A model generated the notes under the pieces. It saw nothing but the letters and a program-made list of their open reading frames with translations, searched no databases and was not told where the DNA came from. Below are positions 1 to 7,660 of a DNA stretch of 17,423 nt, one piece after another. Numbering within the stretch: position 1 is the stretch's first letter; each line of letters opens with the position of its first letter. The position numbers were made by a program, and so were the translations under genes. The DNA is taken from the NCBI GenBank assembly GCA_031289815.1, contig JAITOS010000104.1, forward strand, positions 1 through 17,423, in the 5' to 3' direction. The DNA is from Peptococcaceae bacterium. Lineage in GTDB: Bacteria; Bacillota; Desulfitobacteriia; Desulfitobacteriales; Desulfitobacteriaceae.

Positions 1-115
1 GTTACCGAACTTAACGTCTGATGCTTTGGATGAGCTTTTGCCTTGGAGTAGCGCTTTGCCCGATCGCTGTAAGGCGGCTTGGCGGGGTTAGGGTGACTGC
101 GGGTTTGACGGTTAC
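1..115 (+). mobile_element. Right end of an IS66-like insertion sequence
   Basis: Downstream of the transposase stop, the sequence ends in TTTGACGGTTAC (104-115). Read inward on the other strand this is GTAACCGTCAAA, resembling the GTAAGCG-type termini of IS66 elements. The next eight bases, AATAACTC (116-123), would be the 8-bp target duplication if the end is placed correctly. The other end is outside the window, so the boundary is inferred. Confidence 0.5.
2..91 (+). CDS. IS66-family transposase, C-terminal end (partial, enters from left edge)
   Basis: The frame open from position 2 to the TAG at 89-91 gives 29 residues, including LDELLPWSSALPDRCK. I recognise this as the tail of IS66 transposases (the IS66_C region), where an 'LLPW' followed by a short 'LP..C' stretch closes the protein. 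The rest of the gene lies outside the window, so neither integrity nor activity can be judged. The segment is short, so the identification rests on this motif alone. It agrees with the insertion-sequence-like end that follows. Confidence 0.7.
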   Translation, partial: LPNLTSDALDELLPWSSALPDRCKAAWRG

Positions 116-116
116 A

Positions 117-142
117 ATAACTCCAGCTTAAGCTGGAGTTAT
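117..142. repeat. 26-bp perfect palindrome beside the IS66 end
   Basis: Positions 117-142 are identical to their own reverse complement, centred on AGCTTAAGCT. In RNA this gives an 11-bp stem with a four-base loop. It lies immediately outside the proposed IS66 end and has no strong U-tract, so I describe it as a palindrome and not a proven terminator. Confidence 0.75.
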
Positions 143-215
143 AAACTAATGTGATTAGTTTCAGGCTCAGTGGCTAAGTAAACAGCAAAGCCCAAACCCC
201 AACGCCCGCCCCCAC
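139..215. repeat. Dispersed intergenic repeat, copy 1 (with one 20-bp palindromic unit)
   Basis: This stretch matches, in inverted orientation, the segment around 15335-15415. Shared parts are the palindromic unit AAACTAATGTGATTAGTTT (143-161), a linker with AAACAGC, and a C-rich block with AACGCCCGCCCCCA (201-214). A related C-rich block occurs at 7767-7804. It lies between the IS66 end and the HEPN/nucleotidyltransferase pair. No coding frame is supported. Confidence 0.7.
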
Positions 216-228
216 TTCGCACCGCGAA

Positions 229-270
229 GCCCGGAGACGGGCGTCTTAACCATTAGCCCGCGCTCCGGGC
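229..270. other. Long GC-rich hairpin downstream of the nucleotidyltransferase gene
   Basis: Arms GCCCGGAG (229-236) and CTCCGGGC (263-270) pair perfectly. Inside them CGGGC (238-242) pairs with GCCCG (256-260), leaving a 13-base loop. On the minus strand the loop reads TAATGGTTAAGAC, which looks like a tRNA D-loop, but no tRNA folds here. It could stabilise or end the HEPN/nucleotidyltransferase transcript, though no U-tract follows. Confidence 0.55.
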
Positions 271-294
271 AACTGGAGCAGCCTGACGTCTGTT

Positions 295-612
295 CTACAA
301 TGGCGCTTGATAGATCACTTGCCCCGTTTTAAAAATGCTTGCCACAAAGCCGCTTTTATCTTGTGTGCTGTCAAGCAGAATCGGCTCAATGTCAAAGCTG
401 ATCCCGCGCCGAAGCCGCCACAGCGAAGAGGAGGTTTTCAGCCAATCGCCTTGGAAGCCGTCGAAAATAACCGCCACATCAATGTCACTGTCCTCATGGG
501 CGTTTCCCTTGGCGTAAGAACCGTACAGAACCACGGCGGCGGGAGCCAATTCCTTTGCTACTAAGTCGGCGTAGCGTTCAACGGTACTCATAACTGTGCC
601 TTTATCCAACAT
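295..612 (-). CDS. Minimal nucleotidyltransferase (MNT) antitoxin, MntA-like
   Basis: A 105-residue protein of the minimal nucleotidyltransferase family. The signature GSYAKGNAHEDSDID gives the canonical G-S-x10-D-x-D motif (G31, S32, D43, D45), with a likely third metal-binding acidic residue in FDIEPILL (D74). Family members act as antitoxins to HEPN RNases; in characterised MntA/HepT pairs the nucleotidyltransferase adds AMP to the toxin. I chose the ATG at 610-612, preceded by GGAG eight bases upstream. The ATG at 589-591 (98 residues), which forms an ATGA overlap with the HEPN stop, is a credible alternative; a longer reading from 648 has no advantage. The gene overlaps the HEPN gene and shares its promoter. 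Function is inferred from family and pairing. Confidence 0.85.
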   Translation of the reverse strand: MLDKGTVMSTVERYADLVAKELAPAAVVLYGSYAKGNAHEDSDIDVAVIFDGFQGDWLKTSSSLWRLRRGISFDIEPILLDSTQDKSGFVASIFKTGQVIYQAPL

Positions 613-1007
613 AGCAGTTTCTCCGTTTCCGCAATGATTGGCTTGCACCGTTCCGGCGTAAGCGTTTTTGCGATGTACTCTTTATATTCGGGATACCGCG
701 CTTCAATGTTCAGCGGGTTCAATTCCTCCATAAAATCCTGCTGCTCCTCGGACATGGCATCTATCAGTTTGGCGCGGACCGCCAGTCTGGAAAGGTCATG
801 GATTTTCGGCGGAATTTCATCTTTCCCGCAATCACGCGCAATAATCGCTTTGATTGCTTTTTCAATCGTCTGATGACACATAAAGCCAACATACAGATAC
901 CGTCCGCCGTTTAACATTACCATAGCCGTTTCAATATCATAATCGGCTAAATCAAGCCAATACCCAACGCGTTCATTCACCGCCGACACCATCTTTTCTA
1001 TGGACAT
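588..1007 (-). CDS. HEPN-domain protein, putative toxin partner of the MNT gene (HepT-like)
   Basis: A 139-residue, largely alpha-helical protein of the HEPN superfamily. The visible family pattern is an N-terminal helix with LADYDIETA, then GRYLYVGFMCHQTIEKAIKA (residues 35-54), IHDL (69-72) and ARYPEY (103-108). This is the type paired with minimal nucleotidyltransferases such as HI0074/HI0073. The R-x4-6-H catalytic motif of HEPN RNases is not evident: no histidine follows an arginine at that spacing, so RNase activity is uncertain. It is first in a two-gene minus-strand operon and overlaps the nucleotidyltransferase gene. The ATG at 1005-1007 has no clear Shine-Dalgarno, and the predicted leader is only about 10 bases. 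The pair lies outside the transposon, just beyond its left end. Confidence 0.82.
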   Translation of the reverse strand: MSIEKMVSAVNERVGYWLDLADYDIETAMVMLNGGRYLYVGFMCHQTIEKAIKAIIARDCGKDEIPPKIHDLSRLAVRAKLIDAMSEEQQDFMEELNPLNIEARYPEYKEYIAKTLTPERCKPIIAETEKLLCWIKAQL

Positions 1008-1022
1008 AATTTTACAAATAAT

Positions 1023-1050
1023 AGTATAGCATAAACAGCGCCAAAATCAA
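1023..1050 (-). promoter_or_regulatory. Sigma-A-type promoter of the HEPN/MNT operon
   Basis: On the minus strand TTGATT (1045-1050) and TATACT (1023-1028) are separated by 16 bases. The -10 box is preceded by TGC, giving an extended -10. The expected transcript start near 1016 leaves only about ten bases before the ATG. The -35 box is 25 bp from the transposon end, so the insertion left this promoter intact. Confidence 0.65.
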
Positions 1051-1070
1051 CATTCTCTTTCATACGCGGT

Positions 1071-1075
1071 TAAAG
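1071..1075. repeat. Target-site duplication TAAAG (left copy)
   Basis: TAAAG directly precedes the TGT terminus of the Tn7-like element and is repeated exactly after the ACA terminus at 7746-7750. Five-base duplications are the known product of Tn7-type transposition. Confidence 0.93.
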
Positions 1076-1231
1076 TGTATACTGACAATAAATATTGCCA
1101 GTATAAGCCCCCGAAGCAATGGACGTTGTGACAATAGTTACTGCCATTTCCGAAAACGCAGTTAGTTCTCATTTGTTAATTTCTCCTGTTTAATAATTAG
1201 TGTTGAAAGCCATTGACAATAGTTATTGCCA
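1076..1231 (+). repeat. Left transposon end with three spaced TnsB-type binding sites
   Basis: Three direct copies of an 18-bp motif are seen: TGACAATAAATATTGCCA (1083-1100), TGACAATAGTTACTGCCA (1129-1146) and TGACAATAGTTATTGCCA (1214-1231). Start-to-start distances are 46 and 85 bp. Tn7 also has three separated TnsB sites at its left end. Sites of this kind in all copies, oriented inward from the TGT terminus, support assigning this as the left end. The intervening sequence holds no gene. Confidence 0.88.
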
Positions 1232-1244
1232 TTGGCTTTCTTTC

Positions 1245-1289
1245 GCGAATGAGAACGGCAACCGATTTACGATTGCCGTTCTCATTCGC
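1245..1289. terminator. 17-bp-stem hairpin spanning the tniQ stop codon
   Basis: Arms at 1245-1261 and 1273-1289 are perfect 17-bp complements with an 11-base loop. The tniQ TGA (1282-1284) is inside one arm. It probably ends or protects the tns transcript and could block transcription entering from outside the left end. Neither side has a good U-tract, so termination is an inference. Confidence 0.6.
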
Positions 1290-3147
1290 TGTTTATGATG
1301 CATTGCGCAATGAACTCGTCCCACTTCCTTTCCTTGTCCTCAATTGTGGCGTGATGGCGTACCTTAAAGACTGTAATAATCTCGCCACGATTGCGCATAT
1401 CCTGAACCGCCCAAATAATTTTTCGTCTTTGCCAATCTTCGAGCGTTTCAGTTCTTGAGCCAATCAGCGCCCTGCTTTTCGGGAACCTATCGGAGGCGAG
1501 CTTGCGGTGAATTTTACCGTCTCCGATTAGCTTGCCTATTGCGGCGATGCTAATCCATTTTGGTTTGCCGGGGTCATCCCTAATCCGATTCATGGCATTT
1601 TCAATCCTTTCTGCGTAACTATCATCATTGTCATCCCATTTGGGATGATGTTTTTGCGATGGCGGCGAGTGTTCTTCATACCAGTCGGCATCATTCAAAT
1701 GTAACCATTGCTCTGCTTTGCTATCCAGCAAACGAAGCTCGTTCCTTGTAATATTGGGGTTTTCAGCGATTGCCTTTAACCAACGGGTACGGTATAATTC
1801 TCGCTGAGCAGCAAAATTTGAACGTTCCTGCGGGTTGTCGGCAGGAATATACTTCGGTCGTTTAATGAGACGCTCCGGCGGCAGCAGCTTGCGTTCGACC
1901 GCAAAATCAAGAATTGTACGCACATCGCAATAAAAATCACGCGCAATCTTGTATGGCGAAACGCTTTCTGACAGCAGCTCAGATACTTTTTCTTCCCACA
2001 TAAAGCCATACGATTCAATATGGATTTGTCCTGAATAATGCTTATCTTTCGGAATATTCCCCTTGCGTCGATATGTAAATCCGCAGTAAGGGCAGGCAAA
2101 CGAAGCGTGGGGAGTAGCGTGAATCTTTACAACTTCAATTTCTGTGATTACGTCTTGCAAATGGTATTCGCACAGATAGTTGCGGCACGGGTACGGCGGT
2201 TCGCCGAATGGAAGATATTCGGGTATTTTCAGTTCCGCGCCTTTCGAGAAGAATTCATTCGCCGAACCCGCGAGGAAGCGCATAAACAGAGAATGAACAG
2301 CCGGGTGCAACATACTTTCGATTGGAGTAGTAATTTTCCGCGTCCACGAACACGCTCCGGAATTGTGCGCATCAAACATAGAAAGAAACTCCTGACCGTA
2401 ATAATCGACAAGAGCTTCCGCAAGTTTTTTATGAGTTGTTTTCCCTTTGTGGTCGCGGTATCCGTAAACACGTAGCCATCTGTCATAGCATTCAAGCGTA
2501 TCCCCATAATATCTGGTTCTGTCACTGTTCTGTATAATCCAATCCAAATCAGAAGCAACCGCAAGCAGCCTTTCGCCGCAGTCCGGCTTGAAATGCAGTT
2601 GAGTACCGCTTGCCGTAGGCAAAAGGGGATAATAATCGTCGCGAACGTCTGCTATGTCTATTTCCGATTCAGTCAGCACGATGCCGTGCTTGTGGCAGAC
2701 ATAGATTCCGGGGAACTGATGAAGCCTGTGCCAGTAAGATTCACCGTACTTGGTTGCGTCATCACAAACACAATGTACGCAATATCTCAGATACCGCTGA
2801 ACATTCGTGAAAACGCGGGAGAACCCAATCCCGTTATATATGCTTTCATTTCCGTTTGCCATATCGTTCCACAGTGCAGTCGCTTTTGCTTTCGGCAAGA
2901 AAGGTTTCAACAGGGGAAATATCGTCGTGTCGGAAATGAACCGCTCTGCCGTAAGATTCGCGGACGCGGGGATTTGTGCGGCAATGCGCCCGATATTATC
3001 GGGCAAAAACAGTTTTTTTCCGTAGACATTGCCCCACATTTCAAGGTTAGTACGCCGCGCCGACGGAGAACCGCACCTCATATGGTAGCGGCACAGTACG
3101 CTGTAAAGGATTTCATCCGGGTATGGTTTCGGGAATAAAGGCAGCAT
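1282..3147 (-). CDS. tniQ: TniQ/TnsD-family target-selection protein
   Basis: A 621-residue TnsD-type protein, the sequence-specific DNA-binding target selector of Tn7-like elements. The N-terminus (MLPLFPKPYPDEILYSVLCR) is the typical TniQ opening. A C-C-C-H zinc site is formed by C123, C126, C151 and H154, as in Tn7 TnsD. A second cysteine set lies at C321, C326, C352 and C355 (CPYCGF). The C-terminal third, with a TnsD-like 'IAAIGKLIG' and 'LEDWQRRKIIWA' region near the end, probably contributes DNA binding. It is about 110 residues longer than Tn7 TnsD (508), so it is not the short TniQ of CRISPR-associated transposons. The ATG lies six bases after the tnsC stop; it is the last gene of the tns operon. 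The target it recognises is not obvious here. Confidence 0.92.
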   Translation of the reverse strand: MLPLFPKPYPDEILYSVLCRYHMRCGSPSARRTNLEMWGNVYGKKLFLPDNIGRIAAQIPASANLTAERFISDTTIFPLLKPFLPKAKATALWNDMANGNESIYNGIGFSRVFTNVQRYLRYCVHCVCDDATKYGESYWHRLHQFPGIYVCHKHGIVLTESEIDIADVRDDYYPLLPTASGTQLHFKPDCGERLLAVASDLDWIIQNSDRTRYYGDTLECYDRWLRVYGYRDHKGKTTHKKLAEALVDYYGQEFLSMFDAHNSGACSWTRKITTPIESMLHPAVHSLFMRFLAGSANEFFSKGAELKIPEYLPFGEPPYPCRNYLCEYHLQDVITEIEVVKIHATPHASFACPYCGFTYRRKGNIPKDKHYSGQIHIESYGFMWEEKVSELLSESVSPYKIARDFYCDVRTILDFAVERKLLPPERLIKRPKYIPADNPQERSNFAAQRELYRTRWLKAIAENPNITRNELRLLDSKAEQWLHLNDADWYEEHSPPSQKHHPKWDDNDDSYAERIENAMNRIRDDPGKPKWISIAAIGKLIGDGKIHRKLASDRFPKSRALIGSRTETLEDWQRRKIIWAVQDMRNRGEIITVFKVRHHATIEDKERKWDEFIAQCIINSE

Positions 3148-3153
3148 AACGCA

Positions 3154-4716
3154 TCAAAACTCATCGGCGTCAGCCGTCACTCCGGACGTTTTCAAATTGT
3201 CATACGCATTGTCCGCCGTGCCTTCGCGCAAATCTCCGTCTTGCTTAACTTCGGTATCTTCTGCGCCGCCGACATCCATATTCAGCGCGATTCTGAACGC
3301 TTTCTTTACGACAGACGAAAGCGGCTGACCGGCATTTGTCTGCCGGATAACCTTTTTGACTGCGGAACGCGCTATTTTAGACGGGATGTCCATTTCAAGC
3401 AATTTTACTATTGCTTCTTCTTCAAGGGAACGTAGTTCCTTGCCGCCGCCGACTTCTGCCGTTATTGGCAGCCGCGCAAGCTGCGCCGTTATGTACGCGT
3501 CAACGTCGAGCAGACGAATATCCTCGTACTGCGCAAGTTTCTTGGCGTCGCCGTCACGCAGGGCTTTCAGCATCGGCTTGACAAGGTGCAGTTTCTCGCC
3601 AACAACTTCGCGGATAGTCTGCGGCATAATCGTCTCAACCCTGTCAGCAATCGCCTTGCTCTGCGCCATTGCGTATAGCTTCACGGCAATGTCGAGTATA
3701 CCCTGACTTTCCTCGTACAGCACGTTTTTAAGTTCTTCCGTCAGTGGAGTAACCTTTTGCAGCCATTGGTATTTCCACATTGCGCGGAGCATAATATCCC
3801 AAGACTCGTCGTTCTGCATCCTGTCCCAGACCAAAGCGCCCTGCCCGCTGCTTCGCCGCGCCTGACGGAACTCGCTCTGCAATACTGACATTGCGCCAGC
3901 CGTGCCGATTAGCACTACGGGAACGCCGACCGTGTTCACGAGCGTAACGAAAAAGTTCAGCATTTTAGCCTGCCCGCCGCTTTTCGCTTGGTTCAAGTGC
4001 TGAATCTCGTCAATCACAAGCAAGCCGAGGCAATGCGCGTTCGCAACCTGTGCCATTCGCGGTAACGCCATATCGACGGTCATTCTGCTGACGGAGAACT
4101 TTTTGGAGTAATCCGTACCCAGTACGCGGTCAACATACCCGAAAAAGTCAAAGCACAAGCCTTTAATCGACCCGTCAAACGGGCAGTCAATCTTTGCCCA
4201 TACAAGCTGGTTCAGATACAACGATTCACCGTTATACTGCGTATGCTGTATTGTTTGCGGGTACAGCGACAATACGCGCTGAACACCTGTCGTCTTGCCT
4301 ACGCCCGACAGCCCAATGATTGTAAAGCCAACGGAAGTCGTGTTTCCCGTATAGAAATCGCCAAGATACTGAGATTTGTTACGCACCGCCTCCGCACCTT
4401 GCGAAAGTCTCTCGGCATAGGCGGGTTTTATCGGATTACGAGATATATATCCTTGCCTTATGGCGATAGATACACGCTGCTCTATGTCAATGTGCGTCAT
4501 AAGCGGCTGGAAATAGCGAAAAAGCCGCCACACAGACTGTATTCGGTCGTGCGCGGGCAGTTCCCGTTCCGCTTCGTGGTACGGCGGGGCAAACGTAAGC
4601 AGCCTTGCAGCCTCGCTGCCGGAGTAAATCGGCGGCAAGGCTTCAATCAATGGGTTCCCGCAGTAATCCACAACAGCCTGCTTCAAGTATATTGCGTTAA
4701 GAGATTCATTTTTCAT
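3154..4716 (-). CDS. tnsC: TnsC, AAA+ transposition regulator ATPase
   Basis: A 520-residue ATPase (Tn7 TnsC has 555). The Walker A motif GLSGVGKTT spans residues 135-143 with K141, and the Walker B motif LLVIDEIQHL has D236 and E237. In Tn7, TnsC links target-bound TnsD to the TnsAB transposase and licenses insertion. An N-terminal segment ahead of the Walker A and a C-terminal tail of about 200 residues fit TnsC more than a short TniB/IstB protein; these flanks normally contact TnsD and TnsA/B. The ATG at 4714-4716 is preceded by GGAGGAA ten bases upstream. It overlaps tnsB by 11 nt and is followed by tniQ after six bases, so the genes are probably translationally coupled. Confidence 0.94.
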   Translation of the reverse strand: MKNESLNAIYLKQAVVDYCGNPLIEALPPIYSGSEAARLLTFAPPYHEAERELPAHDRIQSVWRLFRYFQPLMTHIDIEQRVSIAIRQGYISRNPIKPAYAERLSQGAEAVRNKSQYLGDFYTGNTTSVGFTIIGLSGVGKTTGVQRVLSLYPQTIQHTQYNGESLYLNQLVWAKIDCPFDGSIKGLCFDFFGYVDRVLGTDYSKKFSVSRMTVDMALPRMAQVANAHCLGLLVIDEIQHLNQAKSGGQAKMLNFFVTLVNTVGVPVVLIGTAGAMSVLQSEFRQARRSSGQGALVWDRMQNDESWDIMLRAMWKYQWLQKVTPLTEELKNVLYEESQGILDIAVKLYAMAQSKAIADRVETIMPQTIREVVGEKLHLVKPMLKALRDGDAKKLAQYEDIRLLDVDAYITAQLARLPITAEVGGGKELRSLEEEAIVKLLEMDIPSKIARSAVKKVIRQTNAGQPLSSVVKKAFRIALNMDVGGAEDTEVKQDGDLREGTADNAYDNLKTSGVTADADEF

Positions 4717-6853
4717 TGAGGCGTTCCTCCAACTGCTGCTTAATCTCGGCGAGTAACGGGTGCATTTCTTCGCTCTTGCATCCCGATTCAGGAACAGAAG
4801 CTGTAACGGTTTCCTCAGCTGTTTCGCCGCCGTTGCCTACCGCAAACGCTTCATCGAGGCGGTTCGCGGTTTTCTCGCTTCGCCTGTTATTGCGGATATT
4901 TTGGGTTCGCTCAGATTTTGCTTTCGGTACGGCGGTCTGCCTCGCCATTTCCTCCGCTTCGGAAATTACGCTGTCGATGGCGACGGACAGCTCAACTTTT
5001 GCTGCCATCTCTTTTGACGAGTTTTTACGCCCCAACGCTTTTTCCATTTCAAGCAGATGCAGTATTTCGTCAAGGGTTTTTCTGTTGTATTTTTTCTGCC
5101 ACTCTGAAAGCCAGCATTTTTCCGTCGTGCCGTCAGCGTTACGAATATAAATCGTGGTCATATTGCGCGGGTCAAAAGAAATATCCACTTTCCAAGCGCC
5201 TTTTGACCGCGCCGTTTCAAACCAATATTCAGAGACTGCGCGGTCGCACAGATAGTATATGTTCCTGTACCTGATGCCTTTTGCGGTCACGCTTGCGGTG
5301 TCGGTCGGCATAAGCGCGAGCTTTATCTTGTCCTCCGGGAACGAGCGCAGCGCACCTGACAAGTGAGTAATCCCCCAGTTCCATATTTCAAGCGGAATAG
5401 GGACAACGCCATCGGCAATCATATCCTCTGTGCGCTCGTAAGTTTCAAGCAGATGATGATTGTTATGGTGCAGTACGCACTGAATGAGAATTTTCGTCAA
5501 CTGGTTAATGTCAAGTTTTGCGTCAAGGCGGTAGTCCTTGCCGCCTCGCTCCCTTGCGTCAGGCTTGACGTGACCGGGCAGACGGGTGAGTGCGGTTTCG
5601 TTGGTCGTGTTGAAATACTGCTCAATAATGCCTTTCATATCGCCGCGATAGGGCGGCGCGTTTTCTACACGGACATTCAGCGTGTTTATCATCGTTTCAA
5701 CGGATTTGCTCTCCATCTCGCCTCTGTCGCCGAGTATCGCTCCCGGAACGCCGCAGCACGGCCATTCTTCCGGCGAAATTGCAACGCCGTACTCCGCGCA
5801 GTATTTAACCTTGTCGCCCATCGCGTTCGCGAGCGCCATCATCGCGCCCGCCCACGACGGTCCCTCTAACCCGACGTACATACCTGCGACCATCCGGCTG
5901 AACACATCTACTATGAAATAAATCACGGGTCTGCCGATTATGTCGGCGCGGTTAAACCGTGACACGAGGTAAACGTCGCCGACAGTCGCGTCAATCTGAT
6001 ATTTCGCCCCAGGACCCATAATGCCGAAATCCGATTTGCCCGTAATTGCGCGGCTTTCAAGCGCGAACTTGGTTTCACCCTTGCGTTTGGAAATAGCCTC
6101 TTTTTCGTCGTGCGTCTTGTGATACCAATAGCGGAATTGCCGGATTGTCGGCAGTTTCTCCTGCGGCGGCAGTTCCGCTTTTTTCTTGCCGTCAGGACCG
6201 GTTACATACCGTGCGTAATGCTCGACAATCATCATATCGTAAGCATATTGCAGAGTGTGTTCATTGCTGTTCAGGTAGTGCTTCTTGATTGCTTTTTCAA
6301 AAATAGCTCTGGTTTCCGTATCAACATTGATGCTGGTGCCGCCGTATTGAGAAGGGCGACCGCGCTTGATTTCGCTTGCGGCGCGTTCTTTACCCTTGCC
6401 GCCTCGTTTGGAAAACTTAGGTATGAACGCATTTTTGGTTTTGCCGCATTGCCAGTACGTTTTCAGGTAACGATGAAAGGTTTTCAAGTCTTTACCCGCG
6501 CTTGCCACAGCCAATGACATTATTTCCGTGCGGCTGCTCCTAATATATATGCGCGGTTCGTCAAGCACCACTGATTCCACAAGACGCCATATAGCGTCGC
6601 GATGCTCTTTTTCAGTATCGCTTAGAACATCTTCCAAAACTACCGACAGAAACGGGTCATCGGTTTGGACAACCAGCAGACCTTCCGCTATCTTTGTCTG
6701 CAATTCCTTGAAAGACACTAACTCAGGCATAGACATCTTCGTTATGTTGAAAACATAGGCGTACTCTTTGTCTCTCGAAACCCATAGAACCCTAAGCACG
6801 TCATCGGTGTCGTTTGCGCGAAGCAGCATATTCTCAACCACTTCATTATTCAC
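4706..6853 (-). CDS. tnsB: TnsB, DDE transposase
   Basis: A 715-residue DDE-family integrase (Tn7 TnsB has 702). The catalytic triad is D288 (YQIDAT), D376 (ILGDRGE) and E411 (KGIIEQYFN). Spacings of 88 and 35 residues equal those between D273, D361 and E396 of Tn7 TnsB. TnsB binds the end repeats and cuts and joins the 3' ends. An N-terminal DNA-binding region (about 1-270) precedes the RNase-H core, and a basic, charged tail (about 640-715) is the expected TnsC-contacting part. The start is GTG at 6851-6853, sharing GTGA with the tnsA stop, which indicates coupled translation. All key residues are present. Confidence 0.96.
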   Translation of the reverse strand: MNNEVVENMLLRANDTDDVLRVLWVSRDKEYAYVFNITKMSMPELVSFKELQTKIAEGLLVVQTDDPFLSVVLEDVLSDTEKEHRDAIWRLVESVVLDEPRIYIRSSRTEIMSLAVASAGKDLKTFHRYLKTYWQCGKTKNAFIPKFSKRGGKGKERAASEIKRGRPSQYGGTSINVDTETRAIFEKAIKKHYLNSNEHTLQYAYDMMIVEHYARYVTGPDGKKKAELPPQEKLPTIRQFRYWYHKTHDEKEAISKRKGETKFALESRAITGKSDFGIMGPGAKYQIDATVGDVYLVSRFNRADIIGRPVIYFIVDVFSRMVAGMYVGLEGPSWAGAMMALANAMGDKVKYCAEYGVAISPEEWPCCGVPGAILGDRGEMESKSVETMINTLNVRVENAPPYRGDMKGIIEQYFNTTNETALTRLPGHVKPDARERGGKDYRLDAKLDINQLTKILIQCVLHHNNHHLLETYERTEDMIADGVVPIPLEIWNWGITHLSGALRSFPEDKIKLALMPTDTASVTAKGIRYRNIYYLCDRAVSEYWFETARSKGAWKVDISFDPRNMTTIYIRNADGTTEKCWLSEWQKKYNRKTLDEILHLLEMEKALGRKNSSKEMAAKVELSVAIDSVISEAEEMARQTAVPKAKSERTQNIRNNRRSEKTANRLDEAFAVGNGGETAEETVTASVPESGCKSEEMHPLLAEIKQQLEERLNEK

Positions 6854-7635
6854 GCCGCCACCGCCTTTTCAGTTAAATCAAGTGGTTGGCTTATATCCAA
6901 GGCATATCGCCCATCGAGGACAAGCTGCTTGAACAATTGCAGCCCTGCGCCCGATGCCAGCATAAATTCGTCCTCGACCATCTGAACAACCTCAATGGCA
7001 CTGTTTTCCCCGCAGCGCAAGGAATCAAGCATATAGATTTTGGCTTGTTCAATCTCTATTTCGGAACAGCCCGAAACGCTGAAGTCTATAGCCGTGTACA
7101 GCCATTCAATGTTTTTGGCTTTCTGACGTGAAATCTCGTTTTCGGTGACGATTTTCCAGTCTATACCTCGCGAAAACCAGTATCGCCGCTCAATTTCGAG
7201 CTTTTCCAATACACGCGGATTGTTTAACTCGGCGCTTTGCTTAACTGTCCGTGCTTTCAGCCCGCTTGCGGACGTAATCATAAAGTCGCAGGTCAAAACA
7301 TACGGATAACCGCTCACATTATCTTTAGGATAGCGGATTCCGGCAGTTGCAGCGCATTTAACAGCACACTCCAAGTCGGATAGCGGATACTGCTCGCGTA
7401 TGTCCGTCACGCTATCCGACCAGTCGAGTATGTAAAAGTAGGCGAGTTCGTTGTTTGACATCAGATGGTGAATCCGCCCTGTCGTTCTGCCTTTGACCCG
7501 CGACACAACTCCGCGCGAAGCGAAGTCCTGCACCTGTACCCACGGCGAGTAGGCGATGCCGCTTCCGCAGCCACGCCCCTCGCGTAGGTACTTCTCGTGT
7601 ATGCTTTGATTCCAAATGCGGTGATGCTTTGACAT
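6850..7635 (-). CDS. tnsA: TnsA, 5'-end-cleaving endonuclease subunit
   Basis: A 261-residue restriction-endonuclease-fold protein (Tn7 TnsA has 273). The catalytic residues are visible as E63 (SNNELAYF), D117 (LTCDFMI) and K132 (ARTVKQS), corresponding to E63, D114 and K132 of Tn7 TnsA. TnsA cuts the 5' ends, so transposition is expected to be cut-and-paste and not replicative. The C-terminal part (about 165-261) contains the winged-helix region that contacts TnsC. The ATG at 7633-7635 is preceded by GGAGGT. It is first in the tnsA-tnsB-tnsC-tniQ operon, with its promoter embedded in the right-end binding sites. Confidence 0.94.
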   Translation of the reverse strand: MSKHHRIWNQSIHEKYLREGRGCGSGIAYSPWVQVQDFASRGVVSRVKGRTTGRIHHLMSNNELAYFYILDWSDSVTDIREQYPLSDLECAVKCAATAGIRYPKDNVSGYPYVLTCDFMITSASGLKARTVKQSAELNNPRVLEKLEIERRYWFSRGIDWKIVTENEISRQKAKNIEWLYTAIDFSVSGCSEIEIEQAKIYMLDSLRCGENSAIEVVQMVEDEFMLASGAGLQLFKQLVLDGRYALDISQPLDLTEKAVAA

Positions 7636-7660
7636 TCGTTAATGACCTCCGCTTTTCTGC

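Noticed and set aside
221..270. tRNA-like sequence with a D-loop-style TAATGGTTAAGAC on the minus strand
   Set aside because: There is no seven-base anticodon loop, no GTTCRA T-loop and no matching acceptor layout; the sequence folds as one long hairpin instead.
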